From Ignavibacteriota bacterium (GTDB lineage Bacteria; Bacteroidota; Ignavibacteria; Ignavibacteriales; Melioribacteraceae), in assembly GCA_013112585.1 (NCBI GenBank), contig JABFGH010000020.1:1-64000 (forward strand): a stretch of DNA of 64,000 nt, in the 5' to 3' direction. This document shows, piece after piece, positions 8,890 through 20,500 of the stretch. How positions within the stretch are numbered: position 1 is the stretch's first letter; each line of letters opens with the position of its first letter. The notes under the pieces are model-generated. The model was not told the DNA's origin, ran no database searches, and was given only the letters and a program-made list of their open reading frames with translations. The position numbers and the translations under genes were made by a program.

Positions 8890-9561
8890 ATGGGTATTAA
8901 AACAAAAATTAAACTATTACTTGCAGATTCTTATTATCTGTTCAGAAAGAGCCTTGTAAATATTTTGAATGATGATGACGGAATTTTAATTGTAGGCGAT
9001 ATCGGGGTAAGTGATAATATTTCAAGTCATTATTTTAATTCAAATCCGGATGTAATAGTTGCAGATATGAAACAAATATTTGAAGAGGCAAAAAATCCCA
9101 TTACTTATTTAATAGACAATAATCCTGATGTGAAAATACTGTTTTTAGCCGAAGAATTTCAAGATGATCAGATCAGCTTCGCATTAAATATTAAAGCAGA
9201 TGGTATAATTTCAAAAGACATTACTGAAAGTGAATTTATCTATGCGATACATGAGATTTATGACGGTCGTAAATATTTTGATAATTATTTAAGCAGCGAT
9301 AGGCGGAATGATTTAATGAAGAGAGTGGATAAAAATCAAGAATGCATGGATAATGATACTATACCCTTATTAAACTACCGTGAAGAGCAGATTTTAAAAT
9401 TGATAAATTTGGGCCTTACCAGTGCTCAAATTGCCGAAAAATTAAAGTTGAGTAAAAGGACAATTGATAATTACAGAATAGGATTAAAGAAAATATTAAA
9501 AGTAAACTCAAGAGCTGAGATGATGGTGCTTGCCCATAAATATTTTAACAATAGCAACTAG
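8890..9561 (+). CDS. NarL/LuxR-type response regulator with Asp59
   Basis: A 223-residue paralogue of the preceding gene, with the same two-domain layout and the same DGxKYF..N linker start. The receiver keeps the acceptor Asp59 (PDVIVADMK) and the Lys in DGIISKDITE, but its acidic pair is reduced (LLLADSYYLF). The LuxR domain reads REEQILKLINLGLTSAQIAE then KLKLSKRTIDNYRIGL, nearly identical to its neighbour in the recognition helix, so both may bind the same sites or form heterodimers. A GAGGGAG Shine-Dalgarno precedes the ATG. Confidence 0.88.
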   Translation: MGIKTKIKLLLADSYYLFRKSLVNILNDDDGILIVGDIGVSDNISSHYFNSNPDVIVADMKQIFEEAKNPITYLIDNNPDVKILFLAEEFQDDQISFALNIKADGIISKDITESEFIYAIHEIYDGRKYFDNYLSSDRRNDLMKRVDKNQECMDNDTIPLLNYREEQILKLINLGLTSAQIAEKLKLSKRTIDNYRIGLKKILKVNSRAEMMVLAHKYFNNSN

Positions 9562-9958
9562 AAAAACAGAATTAAGATTTTTTTTGGATTTCCTAAATTA
9601 GAAGAATATCTGTTCATAGAAATTTAAATCTGACTAGCATGTACTTTCAGATTTTATTTTCAATTATGTCCAAACTTTAATTCATCTCTTTTTGCTCTAT
9701 CCATTTTGTATTTCAACTTCTAAACATTTTAACCTTCCATTTTTCCAGCATTCCCTTTCAGTAAGTATAAATACTCTATAAAGAGGGTAATTGTACTTAT
9801 AAAACATACCATTAATCATTCAATTCGAGAGTATTCATGCTGATGATTTCGCCTAATTGTAGAATTATTTTTAAAACGAAAATAATCCGAACGAATTTGA
9901 TTAATAATTAAACAAACAAAATAAAATTAAAAACTACTACAAAATTATGGAGTCAGAA
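9562..9958 (+). promoter_or_regulatory. Leader region of the surface-protein/Rhs operon
   Basis: About 400 bp, very AT-rich and without a supported gene. It must contain the promoter of the five-gene operon that follows. TGTACTT-type sequences occur at 9640 and 9792, matching the half-site of the palindrome at 7831. The last bases (GGAG at 9949-9952) are the ribosome-binding site of the next gene. Confidence 0.4.
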
Positions 9959-11494
9959 ATGAAGAGAGTTCAAATTCAATTATTAACTCTACCGTGTTTA
10001 ATATTTTTATTCTGTTTTTTAACAACGGTTAATGCGCAAGAGAAGAAATCTGAAGTACAAAAACCAGGAATTGAAGGTACAGAAGGAGAGTCAGCGGCTC
10101 TATGGGAAAATGGCGGTAGTGGTATTATGTATTCAGGAAGTACGTTTACTAATATTGGAATTGGAACAACATCGCCCCAACAAGCGTTGCATGTCGCTAA
10201 TAATATCAGAACTGACGGGGGATACTTATATTTTGGAGCTAACCAAAGAATCTATGGAGACGGCAACAGTAATTTCACTTTTATTGATCAAGGTGGATTG
10301 CTGTCTCAAATTAATTTTAATACAGGAACAATCTTTGGGAAATATATATATCAAGAATTTGATCCGGATTATTTTGAGGTCGGAATAAAAAATAATAGTC
10401 AACTTATTCTTCAAAACAGTACTGATGGTTTGGGTTATACAAGTCTTTATTCGAGTGGCACAGAAAGATTACGGATTGATGGTAATGGGAATGCAGGTAT
10501 TGGTACGACAACACCACTGCGAAAATTGGATGTAGCAGGAAATTTTTGTTTAAGTTCAGGGGGTTTTGAAAAAGGATTAATAAGTCATTCTGGCTCTGGT
10601 TGGTACCGTTTTATTATTAATGGTTCAAATAATCATGCCCTGAGTTTGGGATCAAATGGAGTGAGTGATAGGATGGTGCTTGATACTGATGGTAATGTTG
10701 GAATTGGAACGACAGCCCCATCAAGAAAACTATCTGTTAACGGAATAATTGGAGTACAATATAACGCTACTAACGAAAGATTTTACGTTAACCCTACTTT
10801 TGCTGGTGTTGATGTAGCTGTATTGGATGCAACAGGCGGAGTAGATTTTAGAGTAGATACACGTACCGGGCAGGAAAAAATGTTTTATGATGGCGGTAAC
10901 GTTGGTATTGGTACAACGAGTCCTTCTGAGAAACTTGAAGTCAATGGAAACATTTTACTTGCAGACAGTAAGCAAGTCACTTTTGTGGATGATACATATG
11001 GCGTCGCTAAAATTAAACATTCTCATAGCTCGCCTTACGAAGATTTAGAGTTGTACGGAGCGGGAATAGGCGGTGGTTGGAAAGGCCGGATAAAATTCTT
11101 CACATCTAATAATGGTGCCGTTGGTGAATCAAGAATGATAATAGATGAAGACGGTAATGTTAGTATTGGTACAACAGACCCCCAAGGTTATAAACTTGCA
11201 GTTGCAGGCGATATAATTGCTGAGGAAGTAGTTGTAAAACTACAAGCAAATTGGCCGGATTACATTTTTGATGATTCATATGTTCTCAAAGACTTAATTG
11301 AAGTAGAAAGCTACATTAAAAAAAACAAACACTTACCAAATATTCCCTCAGCAAAAGAAGTAAAAGAAAACGGCTTAAGTGTTGGTGAAATGCAGGCAAA
11401 ACTTCTTCAGAAAGTTGAGGAATTAACGCTCTATGTTATTGATTTGAAAAAAGAGAACGTTGAACTAAGAAGTGAAATTGAAAACTTAAAATAA
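9959..11494 (+). CDS. Secreted GIGTT-repeat surface protein (tail-fibre-like)
   Basis: A 511-residue protein. The ATG at 9959 is chosen because the GGAG motif lies six bases before it and the next residues form a signal peptide (MKRVQIQLLTLPCLIFLFCF, ending VNAQ); an upstream ATG at 9947 overlaps that motif. Five motifs of the form N-x-GIGTT-x-P..KL-x-V (the last is SIGTT) are spaced through the protein, as in the trimeric tail-fibre-like proteins common in Bacteroidota. The tail (LPNIPSAKEVKENGLSVGEM, then AKLLQKVEEL..) is a coiled-coil end typical of the same family. It heads an operon ending in Rhs proteins, suggesting a shared surface or secretion role. Confidence 0.75.
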   Translation: MKRVQIQLLTLPCLIFLFCFLTTVNAQEKKSEVQKPGIEGTEGESAALWENGGSGIMYSGSTFTNIGIGTTSPQQALHVANNIRTDGGYLYFGANQRIYGDGNSNFTFIDQGGLLSQINFNTGTIFGKYIYQEFDPDYFEVGIKNNSQLILQNSTDGLGYTSLYSSGTERLRIDGNGNAGIGTTTPLRKLDVAGNFCLSSGGFEKGLISHSGSGWYRFIINGSNNHALSLGSNGVSDRMVLDTDGNVGIGTTAPSRKLSVNGIIGVQYNATNERFYVNPTFAGVDVAVLDATGGVDFRVDTRTGQEKMFYDGGNVGIGTTSPSEKLEVNGNILLADSKQVTFVDDTYGVAKIKHSHSSPYEDLELYGAGIGGGWKGRIKFFTSNNGAVGESRMIIDEDGNVSIGTTDPQGYKLAVAGDIIAEEVVVKLQANWPDYIFDDSYVLKDLIEVESYIKKNKHLPNIPSAKEVKENGLSVGEMQAKLLQKVEELTLYVIDLKKENVELRSEIENLK

Positions 11495-11529
11495 ATTGAA
11501 AAATAAATTAAAATTTTGGAGACAATTAC

Positions 11530-12069
11530 ATGTCAAAGATCAGTTTAGAGAAATCCGGTTTATACTTAGTAGCACTAGTGATAATTTATGCCGCAATTGT
11601 TGGGACGCTTAATTTTATCAATGCCCCCAAAGTTGGCTACATTGATTCAAGTATTCTAATGGAAAAATTCCCTTCAGCAATAACTGCAAGGGCAGAGTTA
11701 AATACGAAAGCAGAAGAATGGCAGGCCAATACAAAAACGCTTGAAGACGAATTGAATATGATGAACAAGGAAATTCTTGAAGAAAGCCCTAAATGGAACA
11801 AGAAAACAATGGCTGCAAAGCAGGATGAGTTTAAGAAAAAACAAATGGAATACGCTCGTTACAGTAAAGCCATACAAAAAAAAGCTGCAGAACTTGAAAA
11901 TGAATTGTTCCAGCCGGTGTTTACAGAACTTAACAATAAAATTAAGGAGTTTGGTGATAACCAAGGCTATGAAATTATTTTTGGTACACTTACAGGTGGC
12001 AACATACTATTTGCTGAAGAGGGTTCAAATCTTACAGATGACTTCTTAAGCTATACAGGTGCCATATAA
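11530..12069 (+). CDS. OmpH/Skp-like periplasmic chaperone
   Basis: A 179-residue protein with an N-terminal membrane anchor or uncleaved signal (about 10-28), then the typical OmpH opening VGYIDSSILMEKFP. Long charged helices follow (about 50-135), forming the Skp coiled-coil tentacles. Its end (GYEIIFGTLTGGNILFAEEG) also matches the OmpH core. Skp holds unfolded outer-membrane or secreted proteins. Placed in the operon of very large secreted proteins, it may be a dedicated chaperone. It shares one base with the next gene (TAATG). Confidence 0.75.
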   Translation: MSKISLEKSGLYLVALVIIYAAIVGTLNFINAPKVGYIDSSILMEKFPSAITARAELNTKAEEWQANTKTLEDELNMMNKEILEESPKWNKKTMAAKQDEFKKKQMEYARYSKAIQKKAAELENELFQPVFTELNNKIKEFGDNQGYEIIFGTLTGGNILFAEEGSNLTDDFLSYTGAI

Positions 12070-12767
12070 TGGACTATATGAGTAAAGTACTAATACTTTT
12101 ATGCACGTTGTTAATAATATCAAGCTGCAGAGAAAGTTACGATACAGTTGAGGAATATGAAAAGTATATACGAAGTGAGGAGTACCCTTACCTAAAGACA
12201 GTCGTTGAAAACGGTGTGAAGTTTCAATTGCGCTATATGCCTGCCGATGCAATGATGATTACCCATTACAAACATTTTGAAGAAACAAAGGCAAAAATTA
12301 GTCTTGACAGCCTTTTGACTAAAGAGGTAAGGGACCAACGAATTAATGAAGAAGTCACTAGAATAAAAAAAACAAGAGACAACTACGAAAACGCTCTCTA
12401 CTTTATGCTGACCATCGGTTATGAAGATGAAAGTAAAGATTTAGTTTATTCCAGTATGCAGTCCGGATTTAGTAACTACAGTAACTGGTTGCAGAAACTT
12501 CTTTTTTCATTAAATGAATACATTTATTTGCAGACACCAGAGATTGAAGAAGTACCTTTCTCGATTTACCACATGGAGAGGAATTACGGAATGATGAAGA
12601 CGAGAAATTTCCTTTTGTCATTCCCTAAAGAGTTTAATGACATTAAAATACTAAACAGTAGTAATGAAGAGGTGAAGGTTGTAATTGATGACTTTGGATT
12701 TGGAACCGGGAAAATAAATTTTGCCTTTAATATACATGATGAAAACTCAATGGATATAAAACTTTAA
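12069..12767 (+). CDS. Lipoprotein of unknown function in the Rhs operon
   Basis: A 232-residue protein with signal peptide and lipobox (LLIISSC, lipidated Cys20). The mature part is charged and mostly helical (about 60-160) with a short beta-rich end. I recognise no family. Start and stop overlap the OmpH-like gene by one base, so it is co-translated, and 43 bp separate it from the large SpvB-like protein. It may be an accessory of surface display; that is inference from position. Confidence 0.65.
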   Translation: MDYMSKVLILLCTLLIISSCRESYDTVEEYEKYIRSEEYPYLKTVVENGVKFQLRYMPADAMMITHYKHFEETKAKISLDSLLTKEVRDQRINEEVTRIKKTRDNYENALYFMLTIGYEDESKDLVYSSMQSGFSNYSNWLQKLLFSLNEYIYLQTPEIEEVPFSIYHMERNYGMMKTRNFLLSFPKEFNDIKILNSSNEEVKVVIDDFGFGTGKINFAFNIHDENSMDIKL

Positions 12768-12810
12768 GAACATAAAACTTTTGTTAAGAAAATTTTCAAG
12801 GGGATTACCC

Positions 12811-15800
12811 ATGATAGAAAAAATAAGATATAAAATTTTACTATGTGTGTTAGCATTAATTATTGCGCGACCAGTAATAGGTGGGGATGGGCCAACGCAG
12901 CCTGAAGCAGCGCAGTTTGAACCTGTTGATATGACGGATGTAGTAAATCTTGTGAATGGAGATTTTGTTTATTCAATACCTTTAATGAGTGTGCCCGGAC
13001 CTGAGGGTAGTTATCCAATAAATCTAAGCTACCATGCAGGAATAGGCCCGAATCAGGAAGCAACATGGGTTGGCCTTGGTTGGTCGTTAAATCCCGGTTC
13101 AATAAATAGAATGGTGAATGGGTTCCCAGATGATTTTAATAATGATTTTGTAGAAACTCATTTTCACGCTGAGCAGTCAGGATATGGAATTGGTTTAACC
13201 ATAGGTTATGGACCCGTTGGTTTAAATATAAACTTTGATAGTAATGAGGGTTTCGGCGGAAACATTATTCTAAGCGCAGGAGGTAGTGAAGGTTTTGGTG
13301 CAAGTATTAGTATGGGAACTGACGGAGTATCTTTGGGGCTTGGTTATGGTCATGGATTAGGAGATGCATTCAATGCAAGCTTAGGTCTGTCAATTGGGAC
13401 CCAAGGTGTTGGTTTGAATGGAGGTGTATCGCGCCATGTAAGTTACGCTGATGATGGACTTAATACCACTGGATTACCTTTAGTTGGGTTTAGTCTTAGA
13501 AGTGGAGTTGGTGGGTCCAATTCATCTATCTCAGCTGCGGGATTTAGTAGCCAATCATCAGTAAAAAGTGGAGGGGATTTCACATCTTCATCATTTTCAA
13601 TCCCAATACCCTTGCCACTAGGATTTTCATTAACTATTTCTTGGTACAAATGGCGTTGGTATCTTGATGAGTTAGATTCTGAACCTGGTTTTGGATTTAT
13701 TTATCAGATGGCATATATGGATTATGAAGATAATGATGGTAATACTGAACCCGAATCAAAATATGAAATGCATGAACAAGGCGGATATATTTTTCCAACT
13801 CAGGATCATTATCAAGTTAATTCTCAAGGTTTAAGTGGAACATTTAAACCATATTTTGATGTCCCATATATTTTAGGCGGTGCTTTTTATGATCCAAATA
13901 TAAAAACTAAAGGAATATTATCATTTCAAAATGATGATTTTAACTATAATCCTGTGTCTAATAATCGGCATGGACTGAATTATTTGTTCTTTAAGTTTAT
14001 AAATGAGGTTGGTAATAATTATGCTACTTGGGATACATATAATGGACAAACCGGATGGGGTTATCAAGCAAGTTCGATCAACCAACCTACCGGGGCAGAA
14101 ATAACTAATTATGGTAGTAAAAAGATAAAATATGATTTTGATAATGATGGAAAATTAATTGGTTTTCGAATTACAACTGAAGATGGGAAAACATACCATT
14201 ACTATGAACCTATCAAAAATTATTTGACTTATACATCTTCCCGAAAAATTACTGACCATAATATTAATTCATATACACATATTGGTTCTGATTATAGTAC
14301 TTCATGGTTACTTACTTCGATTACAGGTCCAGATTACGTAGATAATGGCATTCCAGGAATTAGTGATGATGATTGGGGATTTTGGACTAAGTTAAATTAT
14401 ACTGATTATGGTCATATTGCATACAGAACACCCCATAGTGGATATGCTCCCTCAGAAAATTCAAGTGAGATGGAAAGTTTTAGTCTTGGTTCAAGAGACT
14501 ACAAGATTCTTGAAAGCATAGAATCAAAGACACATAGAGCAGAATTTTCGGTTTATAATGCGGATGATCGAATCATTCCTACTGATGTAACTGCGTTTGT
14601 CCTTCAACCCTGGCACATTTATATTCATGCAAGCGATAATTTTGTTATTCGTGTAAAAGGTGATTGGAGGGAATTAATTGAATCCGCGGGCGACCAAATT
14701 TTACTTGCACAGTTCTATTGGTATACTGAGAGTGGTGAAAATAAGACTGAATATATCAAGAAAATAGATGTGGAAGGGAACCCCACTTATGACGAAAGTA
14801 AACAAGTAACAGATATTACAGTAAAGAGAAGTAGTTCTAATCCCCCAAGTTCTTTTCCAAATTATAGAGATAAGTATTTTTATGCTGGCAATATATTCAC
14901 AAGTGATAACATTGTTCAAAAAAATCTGGATAAAATTAAACTCTATAACAAGGCAGATGTGACACACCCAATTAAAACAGTTGTTTTTAACGATGGAGTA
15001 AGTAATTCCTATGAATTATGCACTGGAGCACCCAATAGTGGAGCAATTGATCAGGCAAAGTATACACTTAAAAACATTAAATTTTTAGGTGAAAATGATA
15101 GTGATTATGGACTTCCACATTACCAATTCTCGTATGCAAATAATCCATCATGGGGAGAACATGATTGGGATAAATGGGGGAGTTACAGAGACCCTGGTGC
15201 CGGAAGTGGATTTCGAGAACATGAAACACCTCAAACATATGAGCTTGCAAAAAACGTAGCAGCTTGGAGTCTATCGAGAATTGTAACACCAACCGGAGGA
15301 ACAATTGACGTTCAATATGAATCCGATGATTTCTATTACGTAAATGATGGAATCGATTTTCAAAATTCAATTAAGAAAACATTTATAAATCCAGGGATAT
15401 ATACAGATGAAATAACAATTAATGATATGTCCTCGGATTTAACTGTAGACAAAACTATTTATCTCTATGAAAGAATAAGGGAAACAACTTGTGATGAGTG
15501 GTGTCAAAATTGTAGTTCTGAAGATTATCATAATATTTTTAAATTTAAAATAATTTCTGTTGATGGTAATGTAATTAAACTAGATAGGGAACATCCTTTT
15601 GAAGAAAGTGATGGAGGGAATTGTGAGGGATTCGATTATCATTATGAAATATATTTCAGTCCACATAAAGTGTTCGGAGGTGGAATTCGAGTTAAGTCAA
15701 TTACATCTTCTGATGGATTTAACTCATATAAATCGGATTACTCTTATGTAAACGATGATGGATATTCAAGTGGAGTGACTCCTACATTACCAGCACAGTA

Positions 15801-17553
15801 TAAGGATAAATATTACAGAATACCAATCCTTGGAAATATTGCAAATAACGAAGACATTATTAAATATAAAAAAGTATTTTTAGATCACGAATTAAGTTAT
15901 GGGCGACCCTCACCAAACGTTTTGTATTCAAAAGTTGAAGTTACTAATGTTGAAAATGACGGAAGTTCGTTGACAGGAAAAACAGTTTATAATTTTCATA
16001 CTGCATTTGATGAACCCTACGAAGTAAATCCTACTGGTACACAAGAGCACGTTCTTGTTAAAAATAAATCGTCTATTTATGGTTTACCCAAAAAGGTAGA
16101 ATACTATTCACAATCAGAAACTGGAGAATTCAGTTTAATTAAAGAAGATGTAACAGATTACCTCTTTAGTGACGAGTTAAAAACCGACAAAGTACTAAAG
16201 AAGGGCATTACTCTGGCTGATTACAAACATCCTGGTTTGATACTGGAAAAATACATTTCTGATAATCAATTGTCCAATAATGGTTCTTATCAAAAAAAAT
16301 ACTACCAACTATATAATTACCAAGCTTATCCATCTGTCTTCAAATCAACCATTTTTTCAGGAATCGGAATAAATGATAAAGTCAGCATAACCAATATAAA
16401 TTTGTTATGGGATGCATATACGGGAGAGGTTATAGCAAGTGCAAAGGAAGAGAGTAATAATAAAACGATTCTCTCAAAAATCACTCCAGCGTATTGGAAA
16501 TATCCCTTAATGGAAGAAAAGAATATGCTGACACAGTCACATCAAGAAACAATATTTTCCCGATCTGAGGACATTAGTCAAACCCTCCCTTTGACCTGGG
16601 TTGCAGCTACTTCAACAGGTACAATTATTTCTAGTGAGGTTAAAACCTGGTCAAACGATTGGGCTAATGAGGATAACCTTAGCTGGCGGCAGAATGAAAC
16701 CTATATTTATAATCCTGATTATTCCGGCGGGATTGATTTTCCTTCGGATAGTTTAATGAGAACTGCTGATTATTACCCGGCTCCAAAAGCTGGATTTCCT
16801 TGGATCATGACGTCTAACATTTCAAACTACGATGATTTCAGTCATCCAATTCAAGAAAGCCATAAGGATGGTTCATTTACATCCTCATTGTACGGATATG
16901 GTGATGCTTTACCGGTAGCAATTGCAACAAATGCAAAATCAACAGAAATTATGTTCAGTTCATATGAAGAAGAGAATCAAATTGGCTGGTGGTCTGAGGC
17001 AATACTATTTGATGAGGCAAGAACTGGAAAGAAGGGAATAAAATTTTCCTCCGATAGAAATCGATCTGCGTTTTATAGCATTGGCTTGGGAACCGATAAT
17101 TTTAATCCAAATGGAAAGTTCACTCTTTCTGCTTGGAAAAAATCAAATTCTTTAGGTCCTCAAGTTCAGTGGAAAGTGTATTACAATGGTACTTCTACTT
17201 ACCCTGCTAATAAGGTTGCTGAAGACGTATCCGGAAATTGGGAATATATTGAGACCACTGTTGATCTAAGTAATTATCCTAATGTAACAGAAATTGTTGG
17301 AATTATCCGTAATCACGCAGCAGGTACAGGTCATCCGGAATGTTTTTTTGATGATATTAGAATTTATCCTACTGAATCATCAATGAATACTTATACATAC
17401 GATCCTCTAACATGGAAACTTTCTTCAATTACTGATGAAAATAATATTACTACTTTTTTTGAGTACGATGAAGGCGGAAGATTAATTGTTGTTAAAGATA
17501 ATAACAGCAATATAACTGCTAAACACGAATACAAATATAATTCAGAACAATAG
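12811..17553 (+). CDS. Giant secreted SpvB/Rhs-like protein (first half of a split Rhs pair)
   Basis: A 1580-residue protein. The ATG at 12811 is preferred because AAGGGG lies just upstream and a signal peptide follows (MIEKIRYKILLCVLALIIAR, ending VIGG). The N-terminus VNLVNGDFVYSIPLMSVPGP, then INLSYHAGI and WVGLGWSLNPGSI, is the hallmark of Bacteroidota Rhs/wall-associated proteins related to SpvB. A glycine-rich stretch follows (about 90-240). Later come beta-strand and YD-type segments, a carbohydrate-binding-like module (about 1390-1510), and a final YD repeat (TYDPLTWKLSSITDENNITT, then FFEYDEGGRLI). It ends without the Rhs core, which is carried by the next gene 18 bp downstream. Together they should form one cocoon-like shell. 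Confidence 0.75.
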   Translation: MIEKIRYKILLCVLALIIARPVIGGDGPTQPEAAQFEPVDMTDVVNLVNGDFVYSIPLMSVPGPEGSYPINLSYHAGIGPNQEATWVGLGWSLNPGSINRMVNGFPDDFNNDFVETHFHAEQSGYGIGLTIGYGPVGLNINFDSNEGFGGNIILSAGGSEGFGASISMGTDGVSLGLGYGHGLGDAFNASLGLSIGTQGVGLNGGVSRHVSYADDGLNTTGLPLVGFSLRSGVGGSNSSISAAGFSSQSSVKSGGDFTSSSFSIPIPLPLGFSLTISWYKWRWYLDELDSEPGFGFIYQMAYMDYEDNDGNTEPESKYEMHEQGGYIFPTQDHYQVNSQGLSGTFKPYFDVPYILGGAFYDPNIKTKGILSFQNDDFNYNPVSNNRHGLNYLFFKFINEVGNNYATWDTYNGQTGWGYQASSINQPTGAEITNYGSKKIKYDFDNDGKLIGFRITTEDGKTYHYYEPIKNYLTYTSSRKITDHNINSYTHIGSDYSTSWLLTSITGPDYVDNGIPGISDDDWGFWTKLNYTDYGHIAYRTPHSGYAPSENSSEMESFSLGSRDYKILESIESKTHRAEFSVYNADDRIIPTDVTAFVLQPWHIYIHASDNFVIRVKGDWRELIESAGDQILLAQFYWYTESGENKTEYIKKIDVEGNPTYDESKQVTDITVKRSSSNPPSSFPNYRDKYFYAGNIFTSDNIVQKNLDKIKLYNKADVTHPIKTVVFNDGVSNSYELCTGAPNSGAIDQAKYTLKNIKFLGENDSDYGLPHYQFSYANNPSWGEHDWDKWGSYRDPGAGSGFREHETPQTYELAKNVAAWSLSRIVTPTGGTIDVQYESDDFYYVNDGIDFQNSIKKTFINPGIYTDEITINDMSSDLTVDKTIYLYERIRETTCDEWCQNCSSEDYHNIFKFKIISVDGNVIKLDREHPFEESDGGNCEGFDYHYEIYFSPHKVFGGGIRVKSITSSDGFNSYKSDYSYVNDDGYSSGVTPTLPAQYKDKYYRIPILGNIANNEDIIKYKKVFLDHELSYGRPSPNVLYSKVEVTNVENDGSSLTGKTVYNFHTAFDEPYEVNPTGTQEHVLVKNKSSIYGLPKKVEYYSQSETGEFSLIKEDVTDYLFSDELKTDKVLKKGITLADYKHPGLILEKYISDNQLSNNGSYQKKYYQLYNYQAYPSVFKSTIFSGIGINDKVSITNINLLWDAYTGEVIASAKEESNNKTILSKITPAYWKYPLMEEKNMLTQSHQETIFSRSEDISQTLPLTWVAATSTGTIISSEVKTWSNDWANEDNLSWRQNETYIYNPDYSGGIDFPSDSLMRTADYYPAPKAGFPWIMTSNISNYDDFSHPIQESHKDGSFTSSLYGYGDALPVAIATNAKSTEIMFSSYEEENQIGWWSEAILFDEARTGKKGIKFSSDRNRSAFYSIGLGTDNFNPNGKFTLSAWKKSNSLGPQVQWKVYYNGTSTYPANKVAEDVSGNWEYIETTVDLSNYPNVTEIVGIIRNHAAGTGHPECFFDDIRIYPTESSMNTYTYDPLTWKLSSITDENNITTFFEYDEGGRLIVVKDNNSNITAKHEYKYNSEQ

Positions 17554-17571
17554 TTAAGGTTGAGGAAAACT

Positions 17572-20500
17572 ATGAATAAATTACTATTAATTGGAATGCT
17601 ATCTCTATTAATTTCTTTACAATTATCGGCTCAATCTGAAGATATTGACCCAGTACCAATATTTACGAGCTTAGTAGTAAATAATTATGGAGTGAATGCG
17701 ATTACAGTTTCAACTAGTTTCAGCGGATCAGCTGCTGATCAAATGGAATGGTCGCTTGATGAATCTGTTGCATGGAATGAACTCTCAACTGACAAAGAAG
17801 ATTCTTTAAGAGATGGATTTAATATTTTTATAAATATTGGACAGCTTTCATTTGGTGAGCATACTTTTAAACTCAGAGGACGTTTTCAATCCTACTCAAC
17901 ATTTAACACAATAAATAAAGTTTTTAATTGTACTTATGGATTGGTATTAAATTCAATTGAATCAAAAACAATACTCTATCCAATTACAAATGAAAATGAA
18001 ATTGCTGGACTTGCTGCTAATAAAATTCAAAAGTCAATTTCCTATTCAAATAATAATGGAAAGCAGATACAAAATATAGCAATAGCTAGTTCTCCATCCC
18101 AAAAAGATGTTATTGCTTTTACTAGATATGATAATATTGGTATTGCTTCAACAAATTTTCTTCCCTATGTTGATTTATTAGGGACAGCAGATGGAAGCTA
18201 TAGGCCGGATGCTGAAGATGAGCAAAACGGTTTTTATAGTAGCCCACCGCAGAGTGTTGCGAGTTCTTCTTATCCTTATGCAAAAAGGGTTTATGAGCTT
18301 TCCCCACTTCTAAGGGATTTGGAACAAGGAGCACCTGGAGAAGCATGGCAGCCTGGTAGCGCGACTATAAAAACAGATTACTTAACAAATTCAGCAGATG
18401 AGGTTCTCTACTGGAAAGTTGATGTAGATGATTTAATTCTTGATAACTATTACTCTGAAAACACATTGTTTAAAACAAAAATAACGGATGAAAACGGCAA
18501 AGTATCTTACATTTACAAAGATAAAAATGATAGAGAAATTCTTAAGGTCTCAATGTTCGATGATGGTGTTGAGAATGTTGCAGTTTCAACATACTATGTC
18601 TATGATGAAAAGGGCAATTTAAGATTTGTTATTCCGCCCGAAGCTGTTGAAGAGTTAGGAACGACAACTTCATTAACTCTCATACCGAATCCAACAACGC
18701 CTACAATAAGATCGAAGTGGATAACCGAATATAAATATGACGGCTACAACAGACAAATTGAAAAAATAATGCCTGAAGAAGAAGTTGTCACAACGGTTTA
18801 TGATCCTCTTGGTAGGGTCGTTCTGCGGCAAGATGGATTATTCCGTGCGAACAACGATTGGCTTTTTACAAAATATGATAAAAGAGGCCGTGTGATTATG
18901 ACGGGATCCGCACGAGCTTCTGGTCCATTAACTCGTCAACAAATGCAAGATATAGTAACAGATGGGATTGAATTGGGAACATATTCATTATTTGAAGAAC
19001 GTTCAGAAACTGGTAAAAATTATTACACGAATAATGCTATTCCACATATTGATGAGTGTGATGTTTGGACCGTAAATTACTACGATGATTATGATTTTAA
19101 TAATGATGGAACTGATGATGTAACTTTTGATAACCCAACAGATTTTGCTGATGCGGATTATGATGAAGCCATTGGAGGATATAACTATTGGATAGAAGGT
19201 CATACCCCATTCGATAGAGTAAAAGGCAAGCTTACTAAAACTATGGTAAAAGTTTTTGAAGATATTGATGGAGTATTTGAGGGTGACGAATCATATAATG
19301 AATGTCCGCCTTCTCCAAACACTCTTTATTATCATGGCAACGTAACCCTAACAGCCGGATTTAGAACAGTACCCGGACAGGAAGTATTCATTGGTCCAAA
19401 CATCGTTGTGCCAACCGGAACAGGAAAAGAACCATGGCTGGAGAGTGTAACCTTTTACGATGATGACGGCAGAGTAATACAAACTCAGTCAACAAACCAT
19501 ATGGATATGAATGCTGTAGATGTTGCAAGCACTCAATATGATTTTTCAGGTAAAGTGATGCGGACAAAATTAGAGCATATGAAAAATAATGTGTCATACG
19601 CACTTAATATTACTAACAGATTCACTTACGACCATGCAGGAAGATTAATAAAGACATATCAAAAAAACCATGATGATAGCGAACAACTTATTTCACAGAA
19701 TTATTATAATGAATTAGGTCAATTAACTCAGAAATCGTTGCATGAGGATGCTCCAGGAGTAAGTACCTTTCATCAGTCATTCAATTACAGGTACAATATA
19801 AGGGGATGGCTAACTCAAGTTAATGACCCATTGTATTTATCAGGTGATGACTTATTCAGTTACAAATTATTATATAATGAATTAAATACCAACATAAGTA
19901 ATGAACAATTATTTAACGGTAATATTTCAGCGATGTTGTGGAAATACGATAAGGGAGATAAAATTTACCCGGAAGCATACTCTTACGTTTATGATGATTT
20001 AGGAAGATTAACTAATGCAAATTATTTTACGTATAACTCAAATTGGGTTACTAGTAATAACTATAAAGTTGACGAATTATATTACGATCTTCATGGAAAT
20101 ATTCAGACTATCAGAAGAACAGATAGTGATGGTTCAGTAATTGATTATTTAGATTACGATTATGACCAGGAAGCACCAAATAAACTATATAAAGTGGAAG
20201 ATACTGCTCCGAGTAGCGGAGATATGGATTTTATTGATGGTGTTGATTTAACAGAAGAATACATTTACGACGGCAATGGAAACATGATTGAGGATAAAAA
20301 CAAAGGAATTGATATTGTTTACAATTACCTTAACCTGCCGAAAAAGATTACGTGGAACGACGGAAGAAAAATTGAATGGCTTTATTCAGCTATAGGTAGT
20401 AAATTGCGTAGAGCAGTTTACAGCAGTGACGGCAGTGTAGAAGAAGTAACCGATTATGTTAACGGTTTTGTTTACGAAAGTGATTACACAGAAGCATTGC

